From Bolinopsis microptera (lineage: Eukaryota; Ctenophora; Tentaculata; Lobata; Bolinopsidae): a DNA stretch of 64,000 bases. Shown piece by piece: positions 45,642 to 56,340 of this stretch. The first letter of the stretch is position 1. Each line of letters starts with the position of its first letter. A program made the position numbers and the translations under genes. Location: positions 6,331,908 to 6,395,907 of the forward strand of contig NC_087082.1 in NCBI RefSeq assembly GCF_026151205.1. Reading direction: 5' to 3'. Under the pieces are notes generated by a model. That model saw only the letters and a list, made by a program, of their open reading frames with translations, was not told where the DNA came from and made no database searches.

Positions 45642-48600
45642 TTAGGACTTATTTTTAGGATTTCGAAGGTTTGAAGAGTCTGTTAGGTATTTCCCGAATT
45701 CTTTTGTGTGACAAGAGTTCATTATGGTCCTATACTCTTTTAGCATTACAAGGCTTTTCAGGTTATCAGAAAGCTTTGAGCGGAGGGAGTGGTATCCAGG
45801 GCATTCAGTTATGACATGATCCTCAGTTTCTAGGATAGGTGTTTCAAAGAAAGGTAGCTCTTCGAAAAAGCGAATGACGTCTGTGTCTGGAGAGCAGCAA
45901 AAACGACACGTTTTCAATGCTGTGTTGTATCGATCACTAGTATATCGACCTTTCTCTACCCTCAGATCGTGACTGCTAGAGCGAAGTTTAGCAATGTTAG
46001 CTCTCTTAAGCCTGCACGGAATCTGTAAGTACTGTTCTTCACCAAACTCAGGTTTGACCGCGGTGTAGAATGACATCTTCGGCTGGTTGTGAAGATCCTT
46101 TTTCCAGTGGTTCACAAAGGTTTCGTGTATGTGCTCACGTGCTGCAAGAGCGGGGTGTAGGTTTGGTTTAGCGGAGGTGCTCATCTTGATGATAGTGGAC
46201 CAAGTGTCATACCAGGTAAGGTTCAGTTGTTTCTGCTCCTGAAATGTATGGTGCAGAAGTGTGTTCACGTTACCTACTACCGCTTGTGATGCTCTATAGA
46301 AGTAGGCAATACATTGAGGGAGGACGGTCACTGTCCAGGGGGTTCTTCCTGTGTCGCCGTAACAGAAGTTGTTATTTGCCTTTTTGTGGACACCCAATAT
46401 CCATTTAAGAATTTTTAGGTGAGTAGATTCGAGAGCATCTTTTGCTGCTGCTTTTGGGAGACTCACTTCTTGGTTTTTTGAGAGAATGGCTTTCGCGATG
46501 TTGGTCGATGGCAGCCAAACAGGGCATCCGTATGTAGCTGCTGGCTTGACTAAGCTATCGATGAGTTTTAGCATCGTGCTAGTGGAGAGTGCTCTCGTGT
46601 CAATAATTCGTCTCATAGAGAAGAACGAGCGTAGAGCTTTTTTCCTAAGCTCGTCGATTGCTTGTTTGAAGGAACCGTTCAGAGAGAATTGGATTCCAAG
46701 GTAGCAGTATTTTCTTACTGGTGCGATGTCCAAGTTTCCTAGTTTAAATCCGTAAGCACATTTGAGTATTCGTGAGCTTGTGTTAAATACCATCACACTG
46801 GTTTTGTTGATGTTCACAGACAACTCCCACTTTACGGCATAGTCATGCAAGCAGTTCAGCAGTTTCTGTAAGCTGTCCGCATCCAGCGCTAAGAGGACCA
46901 GGTCATCTGCCCAAAGGAGGTGGCTTACTTTTAACACCGTTTAGGAGGTACATCCAATTCCTCAATTTGTTCCAGCCTGATGGAGAGCTCGTGGATATAA
47001 AGTTTGAAGAGCTCAGGGGACATTGGATGCCCTTGTTCTGTACCGATCGTAACGTCAATGGCTGCGGAGAGCTTTTGGATCAGCTTGACTCGGGTTGAAG
47101 AGTTGTTGTACATGTGACTGATGCATTCGAAGAATTTGCCTGCTATTCCCATGTTGCTCAACTTGAACAGAAGTGCTTCCCTACATACACTATCGAAAGC
47201 CTTGCGATAGTCAACAAAGCATGCGAATAGTCGCTTCTTCTCTTTCTTGGCGTATTTCTCAATGATTGTATTTAGGGTGAGTATGTGGTCATTACATTGG
47301 GCTCCACTCCTGAATCCAAGTTGATAGGGTCGGTCAGGACAGGCTCTTTCTCTGAATTCGATTAACCGTTTGAGGAGTAGATTCGAAAAGAGTTTACCGA
47401 GACAGCTCCCAATTGTTATGGCCCGATAGTTATCAGGGTTTTGCCGGTCACCCTTCTTATGGAGGGGAGTTGTGATGGAGTTGTTCCAGGGGTAAGTTCC
47501 ATGCTGGAGGCAGGAGTTGAAGAGTTTTACCACGACGAGTTGGAGTTTCTCGTTGGAGTTTTTCAACATTTCGTTGGATATCAGATCATCGGACACACTC
47601 TTATTGTTTTTGAGTTTTTTAGTTGCATCTTTGATTTCCTGTAACGTGAATTCGCGATTCAGTTCATCGACCAGTTCCTTGGTAAGCTGCGGGTTGTTGG
47701 ACAATGGAGTAGAGGTGACATCGTCCCTTGAGTGATCGTTCCTACCACACTTCCGGTTGTAGAGATCATTAAAGAATTTGTGGAAGAGGATGAGATCGTA
47801 AATGTCGAATGGTTCTTCATCTTTGTACTGGTCAGATAGCCGTTTGAGTGCTGCCCAGTTTACATCTCCACTTTCGTTTATCTTCTGGTTCATCTCATAC
47901 AGGAATTTCCCCTTTTTCATCCTCTTAATAGCTCGGTATTCCTTTTTTCTGAGGAAGTGCTGGTCACGAAGGAAGTTGCTGTGTGGGTTACTGTTGGCAT
48001 TTCTGTCGGCTCTGTTGGCCTCCCTTTTAGCATGTCTACAGCTTTGGTCAAACCACTTTTTCTTACTGGTGCGTTTGCCACTTTTGGTCGTAGTAACAAA
48101 ATTCGCAAGATTGTGGTATGTTGCAACCACGTCTTCATTAAGCTGAGCAGCGTCGTTTGCTGTGTTCACTGGTTGATCAAGGAGGCAGTCCATTTTGTCT
48201 TTGAATGACTGATCATTCTGTGCCAGCCGGAACTTAGTTGCTGTGTCTGCAGAGAGGTTCTCTGATAAGTTCCATTTGAAAGCTTTAGGTGCATCTTGGA
48301 TATCTGGCGATTCAAGACTGTTAGAAATCCTTCTTAAAGGGTTTGTCGATATTGACATTGACAGCGCTCTGTGATCGGAATATTGAGAGATGCTCTCAAT
48401 TTTCAGGTGGCGGACTCTGTCATGAAGACTCGTCGAGACGCAAATGTAATCAACTGTGCTGACACCATGCCGCTGAATACAGGTGGGTTCACCGAATATG
48501 TCGCCGAGAGTTCTGCCATTTAGGATGACTAGGCCTGTCATCTGAAGGAGTTCGATGAAGGGTCGCCCATTCGTGTTTAGCTTTGGGTCTGAGTTATTGC

Positions 48601-49234
48601 GTTTAGCCAGCTTTTTAGAGAAATGAGCGTCGAGCTCTGTATCCTTCATTAGACTATGGTCTGATAACATGTCGTCCAGAGTGCCAGTTCTAGCATTGAA
48701 ATCCCCGAGAAGAATGATATCCTCGTTCAGAGGAACTCCAGCCAGGAATTCTTGAAGATCCTCTAGAGTTGACATACTGTCTTTAGTTTCCAAACCTTTT
48801 CTTCGCTTCTTGTAGGATCCATTTTTAGGTGAGTCATAGACATTGATAATATAGGTGTTTCGGTCTAGGTCGAAGTAGTTAGCTTTAAGCTTAACTACAA
48901 CGATATCTTCCGTGGAATTCATACGAACGTTGGTTACACCAGCTTTTAAGCTTTTGTGAACTCCGATACATACTCCGCCTGAATTTGATCCCTTCCTGTT
49001 AGAGTTAAAGCAACAGTAGTTACTTAAGTTGATCTCCCCTTTTGTTTCTTGCAGAGCAAAAATATCGTGGTTTTCAAGTAGTTCACGAATTTCGGTTATA
49101 TCAACCTTGGCTCCTTCAATTTTGTCCCGAGAGTGGTTGATATTCCAGCACAGAAACTTAAGGGAGTGGCGGGACCTCGTTGATGTGAGTTTAGTCATTG
49201 CTAAACCTGTTGGTGCTGCGTCTTGTTTTATCAT
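45642..49234 (-). pseudogene. LINE ORF2: endonuclease and reverse transcriptase, one frameshift
   Basis: The first frame (46931-49234, 767 codons) has the endonuclease motifs FLCWNINH, LQETK, LLGDFNAR and YSDHRA, then RT motifs TTPLHKKGD, YQLGFRSGAQ, CFVDYRKAFD and GTEQGHPMSPELF. The second frame (45642-46937) begins KVSHLLWADDLVLL, which carries the RT active-site Asp pair, and ends with a Cys-His cluster (CRFCCSP, then EDHVITECPGYH). The frames abut at 46931-46937, where one indel separates them. Apart from this, the copy is complete, so it is young. Endonuclease nicks DNA, and reverse transcriptase copies the element RNA at the target. Confidence 0.88.
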
Positions 49235-50123
49235 TGTCGTGGTAGCTTATTCGGGGGAGTCGCAGGGTCTTCCTCAGACCCTCCCGGAGGCGAAGCCAAA
49301 GCATCTTTTGACCTCTCTGCCTTAGCTCGAATCCAGTGTTGAACGAATAAGAATTTTGATCGCCAATTTTATCGTTTGAAAAGGTGAAGATCCTATCTTT
49401 GACATCCGGCCTGTGTTTGTGGAGCCAGCTAACATGGTTTCTGGTCTCCTCATTGACGACTTGTATTTTTTCATTGATGCTAGAGTTGTTGGAGGAGGGT
49501 ATCAGCGCTGAAAAGCATATTTGAGCCTTTGTGGTGTTCAGTAAATGTTCGTAGAGTTCCTTCACATTGCTTACAAGACTTGATTTCTTTTTAAGGAAAT
49601 CATTGCTCCCTGTGTGAATGTAAATGCACTCAGGTCTTAGTCTTTTTATAGTGTTGTTGAGCTTCTTTGATTTTTTCAGCATATCTGAGTAACTATCTGC
49701 TTTAAAACAGTGAACATTAAACTGACTGTTAAAGCGCCTCGGGTCAAACTCGTCAAAGCTCTCATCATGGATGAGAAGAACTGTGTGACGCCTGTAGCTA
49801 ACCTTAGCTTCAGCGGCAGAGTTTGTTTCACTGGAACCCCGATCGGGGGGGTTAGTATGTTCTATTCTGTTTCCGAGGTCATATTGGCGGCTTCTAGTGT
49901 TGAGGTTCTCCCGACTTCGCCTCATTTCGCTAGAGGGTCGATCGCCTCTAGAGCCCCTTTCATTGTGGTTTTTCATGTTCTGCTTGTTTGCCACCGTGAA
50001 TGGCGTCTTGTTGCTTTGATCAACCCTCTCTGCCCAGGACATCTCTGCTTGCTTGAGCTCGCTTTCACCTGAACGTGCTGTGGCATCGCTGGAGCTGTTA
50101 CGGTGTACTCTGCATATATACAT
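49191..50123 (-). CDS. LINE ORF1 with SGNH-hydrolase-like domain
   Basis: 310 codons. The first 100 residues are basic and polar, rich in Ser, Arg and Asn. Residues from about 110 onward resemble the SGNH esterase-like domain known from ORF1 of CR1-type LINEs: a hydrophobic strand with VLLIHDES where the GDS block is expected, then IYIHTGSNDF (GxND block) and CFSALIPSSN. At the last block, where an Asp-x-x-His pair is usual, it reads NTGFELRQRG, so the catalytic Asp and His appear to be lost. It would then act in RNA or membrane binding rather than catalysis, which is inference. The start is the first ATG; a downstream Met is possible. Confidence 0.65.
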   Translation of the reverse strand: MYICRVHRNSSSDATARSGESELKQAEMSWAERVDQSNKTPFTVANKQNMKNHNERGSRGDRPSSEMRRSRENLNTRSRQYDLGNRIEHTNPPDRGSSETNSAAEAKVSYRRHTVLLIHDESFDEFDPRRFNSQFNVHCFKADSYSDMLKKSKKLNNTIKRLRPECIYIHTGSNDFLKKKSSLVSNVKELYEHLLNTTKAQICFSALIPSSNNSSINEKIQVVNEETRNHVSWLHKHRPDVKDRIFTFSNDKIGDQNSYSFNTGFELRQRGQKMLWLRLREGLRKTLRLPRISYHDNDKTRRSTNRFSND

Positions 50124-53100
50124 ATATATATATATATTCAGGGATAGACGCTTTGCCAGTGAATTATAGCCTGTATTTAAGTGTCCGTAAATTCTGAAGT
50201 ATAAAAGATACAGCCATTTCGGACCACAGGTCTTGAAGATAATTGTTTAGACTTCAGTTTAGATTATGTTAAAAAGTAATTCAACGTCATCATCACCACT
50301 TGATGACGTCATCAAGTTAACCATTTTTAAAACTTGATTTTTCACAAAGTAGTCATTTTTCAAATCGATTTTACGCCATTGAGGAGTAATTTTATTCAAA
50401 ATTTGAGGAAATTTTTATCCTAGATAATTGTTTAAGCATTCTCAAAATCTACCGGAAAGTGTTTCTAGCTTGCTCCTTCATAAAGATATTCGCTATTGAA
50501 GTTAGTGCTTTTTTAAAGAATAATTTTATAAAAACGCTAATTTTACGTTCTAGTATTCTCTGGTGTTACACCATCCCTTGGGTTGTGGAGCTCAATTTTG
50601 GTTCCTAAAGGTCTAAATTATGTCATAGGCTAGTTTTAAAGTTGAAAATCGAAAAGTTGCACACGTGGGGCCACGCCCAAATTGATAGAAAATTGCTAAA
50701 ATCACTGAAAATTGCTGTTTTCACCAATTTCTGTCAACTTTGGAGTGCCGTTGTGATAACAGTTCTTCTTGAAATACTTTGAAACTTTTCATGCTTATCA
50801 AACTATATATAAAACACCATCACGCAAAAATTGACGGTGATTCAATATTAGATGCGGACGCAACGTCCGCTCAAGGTTTGCACGTGCGAAAGGTTAAAAT
50901 TTTGCTCATTCGTGATTTTGAACAAATTCTGCTTTGCCACGACAGTTTAATGTCATTATTTATGAATTTAATGCCAACTTGAATGAGTATAAAGTGGCAT
51001 ATTCAGTCAGTGATCGACCGATATGCTTACCTAAACACAAGGAAATGTTTTTAAAGGAAAAATTTCGAAATCGTTGAAATCACCTCCTTATTAATATTAA
51101 TGAAGTTATGAGTTTACATTTCGGCTTTGTAAAGTACCCTGACATTATAATCAAAAAGAGATGATATTTGACCAAAACCCATAATCATGGGTAGAGTGGA
51201 CCGCTGCCAGTGTCTCTCTTTCCCAAACAAAAGGCAATGATATCAATTTGAATGACCGTTATCAAATGCAAAATGATACCGAGAATGAAATCGGTCGCTC
51301 GCTTTTCCCATTCATTTACAATTGAAATAGATTACATGTTATAAATCGAAACTTATTACAATTCGTAAGCCATGAATGAGTGGGAAAAGCGAGCGACCGA
51401 TTTCATTCTCGGTATCATTTTGCATTTGATAACGGTCATTCAAATTGATATCATTGCCTTTTGTTTGGGAAAGAGAGACACTGGCAGCGGTCCACTCTAC
51501 CCATGATTATGGGTTTTGGTCAAATATATAATATATATGTATATATGTATAGACGCTTTTGGCAGTCAATTGTAGCCTACATTTAAGTGTCCGTAGATCC
51601 AAAAGTATAAACGATACAGTCATCTCGAACCACAGGTTTTAAATATAATCGTTTAAGCTTTAGTTTACATTGTATTGAAAAATAATTTAACGTCATCATC
51701 ATCACTTGATGACGTCATCAAATTAAGTGTTTTTAAAACTTAATTTTTGACAAAGTAACAACTTTTCAAATCGATTTTACTCCATTAAGGAGTAATTTTA
51801 TTCAAAATCTGAGGAAATTTTTAGCTTAGATAATTGTTCAAGCATTCCGAAAATCTACCGGAAAAGTTTCCTACCTTGCTCCTTCATAAAGATATTTGCT
51901 ATTGAAGTTAGTGCTTTTTTGAAGAATAATTTTATAAAAACACAAAAGTTGTGAATTAGTATTCTCTGGTGTTGGGCCATCCCTTGGGTTGTGGAGCTCA
52001 ATTTTGCTTCTTAAAGGTCTAAATTGTGTTATAGGCTAGTTTTAAAGTTAAAAATCGAAAAGTTGCACACGTGGGGACACGCCCAAATTGATTTAAAATA
52101 GCTAAAATCACTAAAAATTGTTATTTTCACGATTTTTATCAACTTTGGAGTCCCGTTGTGATCCAAGTTCTTTTTGAAATCTTCTGAAACTTTGCATGCT
52201 TATCAAACTATATATTAAATACCACTATGCAAAAATTTACGGTGATTCAATATTGTATGCGCACGCAACGTCCGCTCAAAGTTTGCACGTGCGAAAGGTG
52301 AGAATTTTGCTCATTCGTGATTTCGAATATATTCTGCTTTCCACGATATTTAAATGGCATTATATATGAATTTAATGCCAACCTAAATGAGTAAAAAGTG
52401 CCATATTCAGTCGGTTATCGACAGATATACCTACCTAAACACAAGGAAAAGTTTTCAAAGGCAGAATATCGAAATCGTTGAAATTATCTCCTTATTTATG
52501 ATTATGTTAATGAAGTTTCGACTGTGTAAATTATCCTGACATTATAATCAAAAAGAGATGATATTTGACCAAAACCCATAATCATGGGTAGAGTGTACCG
52601 CTGCCAGTGTCTCTCTTTTCCAAACAAAAGGAAATGATATTAATTTGAGGAACCGTCCGCTAATGCAAAATGATACCGAGAATGAAATCGGTCGCTCGCT
52701 TTTCCCATTTAATAAGCTTTATTACAATTCGTAAGCCGTGAATGAATGGGAAAAGCGAGCGACCGATTTCATTCTCGGTATCATTTTGCATTAGCGGACG
52801 GTTCCTCAAATTAATATCATTTCCTTTTGTTTGGAAAAGAGAGACACTGGCAGCGGTACACTCTACCCATGATTATGGGTTTTGGTCAAATATATATATA
52901 TATATATCACGACAATCTGTCGTAAAACAGGGGTTCTAGAAAACCCATTTCCCGATACTCCTGAAACCTGAAACTTTTTTTGCAGTCGATTTGATCAACG
53001 TCTAGACGCCCTGAAAAATTTCAGATCTCTAACTCAATTTTAACATGGTTTTTAAGGCACCTGAATATGGCGATTTTGGGTTTTTTACCGAATTTCGTAT

Positions 53101-53448
53101 AACAGTGCTGGCAAGTATTTTATGCAAATTTCTTAAAAATCTCAACATAACTGTTTTTTATTCCTGTCATCTTTGACATCAAATTAGAATGTTTTGAACT
53201 AAAAATAATTCTGCTTAACGACTTCCGATGAGTCTTAATGCCTGGAAAACTCCTGCCGGAGGCGGCGGCCTTCGGCCGCCGCCTCCGGCCGGAGTGCACG
53301 CTTCGCGTGCACAAAAGAGGCTTGTAACGTGTACCAAAGGGGGTATAATAGTAAAGGGGGTATAATAGTAAAGGGGGTATAATAGTAAATGGGGAACATA
53401 GTATACCCACAATAAATGCAACGGTCGTGCTTGCCAGCACTGTGATAT

Positions 53449-55090
53449 AATTATAAGTCAGTAATATTCATTTTGGTTCTTTTACATTTTCAACTTGATT
53501 GTCTGCCAGATAAAATTCAAGGCGATCGATACATCAAAGTTGTTACTATTGCTCTATCGTAATATAATCAACATTTATTTTTAGCTAATGCTCCATTTGA
53601 TATTGTTTTATCAACTTTTAATTTTACCGGGCAAATTTGTGTTTATCATGATATTCGCGAGATTTTTGATTTTTAGCGTGCGTTTCATTTTGTGCTAGCT
53701 TATTATTCTCCGAATTAAGACCTAATATTATGATTAACCTAGGGACATACCTACTGCATGTTCGATATCATGACATGCGCAAAATATTGCAAACAGTCTT
53801 ATAAATAACCGGCCACAATTCTACAACGATACATCCGCTGCCAATAACACTAAGAAAGAGTCTTGTGTGAAGAAATTATAATCTAACACGTCATAGAAAA
53901 ATAAGGTAAAAAACGGATACAATTTTTTCAGAAAAATGTCTTACTTTAAGGTGGTTGTACGGTACGTACTTCTCATCTTAGAGTATCTTGTGTGATTAAA
54001 TTACAATCTTTTTCTTACATTTTCTCTGATCAAGTCCGAACAAGGATTGCTCTATGAACTTGAAGTAGTCAATGTGGTACAAAATGTGGTCATTTTAGAT
54101 TTAACTGACGCAAGAAATTTTGGGAATTCTCTGCGATGATTTCTTGGACCTGTCCTGACCATATTCCGTTGAAATCGCTTTGTTTAAAATTATTACCGAC
54201 AAATACTTACATTTTGACATATTGCACTGGTAAATCTACAAATTATTTTTGGGGTGTTGCTTACCGTAATCGATTTAATTTTAAAAGCATGAGAAAATCT
54301 ATGAAAGTTTAGAAAATATTTCAATTAGCTAAACCTTATTACCTACTACGATGAAATTTGAAACTAGAGAGTGATGAATTCCTCATGAGGTTTTAGCGGA
54401 AAGACACATGATCTTTTTTCGATATATACATTCTCTACAGACCATATAGGTATAGGTATATATGGTCTGTAGAGACTTTAGTCAACTCTTCACAGCTGTC
54501 CATAAAAAATGAATTGTATAATGTATATTGTACTCTTCTCCAATGTATACAAAAATATTGGTTATTGCTTCCAAGTGTCAATCTTGTTCCGTGATCGTAC
54601 ATCACCATTAAACACAGTATAATGTAGGTATAAGAAATAATGACATTAGAGTTTGAAATCCAATATCTTTTTCCAGGCCTCTAACTCAATTTACCTCGCG
54701 GAGATTTATGACTTTAATTTGCACACTCTCGCATACATAATCATGTAATATATGTTGTTGTTGTGCTTATTTTTAGTGATTTGATCGCTGCATGCTGTTC
54801 ATTTGTTTTGTGCATTCTGTAGTAAAATGATTTAAATTATTATATTAATTATCTCCATAATCTCATCAGACTATGAACAACAGCATCATATTTTGCTTTC
54901 ACCTCTGTAAACTTGAATTATTGAATAACATTATCATGATCCTCCCTATAACTAAACACTACAAATTACAATGTAAATATCATGAGCCATCAATTATAGT
55001 GGAGTGTGTAGCTTGAAACACTGTTAAAAGTTCTAGGAAGCCATTTGCTTGCAGCTTTGTTTCGTTTTCGATCCTGTTTCATGTGAAATA
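53449..55090. other. Intergenic, no gene recognised
   Basis: AT-rich sequence. A short perfect hairpin lies at 54432-54475 (17-bp stem around tctctacagaccatata). No open frame of interest. Confidence 0.5.
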
Positions 55091-55278
55091 GTCACGCAGT
55101 CAAGGAAGTCAGAGAAGTCAGGAATCATCTCTCAGTATAAACTTGCAACGTTGGAAACAGACACACATTTGTAAATACTGAATGGAGTTGGGTTAGAAAC
55201 ATATAAGAGATACGATGGTTTAACTTGTAGAAGCTTTCAATAAACATGTGTTAATCGTCGTCAGCATTTGTAAATAGT

Positions 55279-55321
55279 CACGTGATGCCCTAATTTGGTC
55301 ACGTGATCAGGTCACCACGTG
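55279..55321. promoter_or_regulatory. Three CACGTG E-boxes upstream of the calmodulin-like gene
   Basis: CACGTG occurs at 55279, 55300 and 55316. They lie 77-119 bp before the proposed ATG at 55398. A tataaa lies at 55358-55363. A segment containing gaagtcagga, tataaact and gaaac is tandemly duplicated (about 55108-55160 and 55338-55385). Together this looks like a compact promoter. Confidence 0.5.
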
Positions 55322-55397
55322 TCAAAATTACAGAAGGGAAGTCAGGAAATCTCTAAATATAAACTTCAATAGGTTTAGAAACGAAGGACCCAACAAG

Positions 55398-55425
55398 ATG
55401 TTTAATCTGTTTGCCAGACGAACAG
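55398..55425 (+). CDS. Calmodulin-like gene C, proposed first exon
   Basis: ATG TTT AAT CTG TTT GCC AGA CGA ACA G encodes MFNLFARRT plus one base, then cag|gtaaag, a strong donor in phase 1. Phase and sequence join the acceptor tcccag|gc at 55959 (giving T-G-R-S). It sits just downstream of a tataaa and the E-boxes. It is short, so a chance match is possible; the alternative start is the ATG at 55934 in the next exon. Confidence 0.5.
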
Positions 55426-55958
55426 GTAAAGAAGCTAATTTAATCTTATTTTAATGGCAATCTCTTCTGAAGTAATATAGTTTGATAGTTGGGGACGAAG
55501 TTAGAGTCTCCACTCAGTGTTTCAAAACAATTAGTTGCCGACATTTCGGCACAAGCCTTTGTCATAGACAGGACTTTACAATAACTTACATAGCTAATAA
55601 ATGTAATAGATTTTTAGTATTGTAACTAATAAGTTTAAAACTCAAAAGAAGCTGATAATTCGGACCATCATAACTGCACAAAAAGGTATGTTTATCTTTA
55701 TGAATGCACGTGATACACATTCTGAGTTGTTAGATAGCAATCATAATAATGTAATTACAGCACTACAAATCTATTACATTCATTTAGTATTATGTAATGA
55801 GATGGAAACGTTTTTACCATTCCACCCTGGATCCATAATTAAATAAATATGAAGATGTTTTAATTTTTAATGAAAAGCTCGAGTACTATCATTGCGCTTT
55901 GAATCCCTTAGTCTAATAGCTATATTATAAGATATGAAACACAATAATACACTCCCAG

Positions 55959-56161
55959 GCCGTTCCGCGTCCGGCAAGTTCGCGTCCTCTCACTGCCAGC
56001 CCACTGAAACCCGGAAGTGGACTGATGCAGAGTACAAGGCTGCGTTCCGGATGTTTGATCGGGACCGGGACGGGACGATCACAAAGTACGAGCTTCAGAA
56101 GGTCCTGGGAACTCTGGGACAGGAGACTACGGAGGAGGAAATGGATGAGCTCATGGGAGAT
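55959..56161 (+). CDS. Calmodulin-like gene C, EF1 exon
   Basis: The exon encodes a Ser-rich N-terminal extension (RSASGKFASSHCQPTETRKW) and then TDAEYKAAFRMFDRDRDGTI, with EF1 loop DRDRDGTITKYE, all ligands present, then LQKVLGTLGQETTEEEMDEL. It ends in phase 0 at gat|gtgagt. CaM-A has an intron inside EF1; this gene does not, so it belongs to a different calmodulin-like lineage. No EF2-EF4 exons are found downstream in the window, so the gene is incomplete here or broken. Confidence 0.72.
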
Positions 56162-56315
56162 GTGAGTATTTTTTCTATCCACCTTTTTGCAAGATGGTTA
56201 GAAGTGGTAGAAAGTGAGGTAGAAAGTGAGGTAGGAAGTGATGTAGGAAGTGAGGTAGGCTTTTTGTGTCAGGTGTCATAATGATAAAAGAAAACATGTG
56301 CTCCTTCATAAAGAA

Positions 56316-56340
56316 GGAGATGAATGAGCTGATGGGAGAT
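56316..56340 (+). pseudogene. Duplicated fragment of the EF1 exon end and donor
   Basis: The sequence aggagatgaatgagctgatg, followed by ggagat and gtgagtatt, repeats the last part of the exon at 55959-56161 and its donor, about 179 bp downstream. The rest of the exon is absent. It leaves a second gtgagt donor in the intron. Confidence 0.75.

Larger units (their letters stand above)
45403..50125 (-). mobile_element. Nearly full-length APE-type LINE with two ORFs
   Basis: A minus-strand non-LTR retrotransposon of about 4.7 kb: ORF1 (49191-50123), ORF2 (45642-49234, one frameshift) and a 3' end with about four copies of a 10-bp tail repeat (ttaatcctgt on the minus strand; aaacaggatt at 45403-45445). 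Such short 3' tail repeats occur in CR1/L2-like families. ORF1 and ORF2 overlap by about 44 bp. It sits at the centre of the inverted complex. The clade is not certain. Confidence 0.85.
42888..53448. mobile_element. Composite inverted foldback complex with inserted LINE
   Basis: Three unit types recur. A: a hairpin of about 320-500 bp (42888-43384, 51171-51520, 52568-52885). B: about 1.0 kb (43385-44418, inverted at 50137-51170 and 51540-52567). C: about 430-540 bp (44425-44850, 44858-45395, inverted at 52903-53448). The order is A-B-C-C-LINE-Bi-A-Bi-A-Ci, so the two sides of the LINE are largely reverse complements. No transposase is visible. A 67-codon open frame is conserved in two B copies (43570-43773 minus; 50779-50982 plus) but broken in the third. 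Confidence 0.75.

Noticed and set aside
55934-56281. Single-exon reading of gene C from ATG 55934 to 56281
   Set aside because: It runs past a strong gtgagt donor into a low-complexity tail. The spliced model with exon 55398-55425 keeps phase and ends at the conserved EF1/EF2 border. The ATG at 55934 remains possible as a start.
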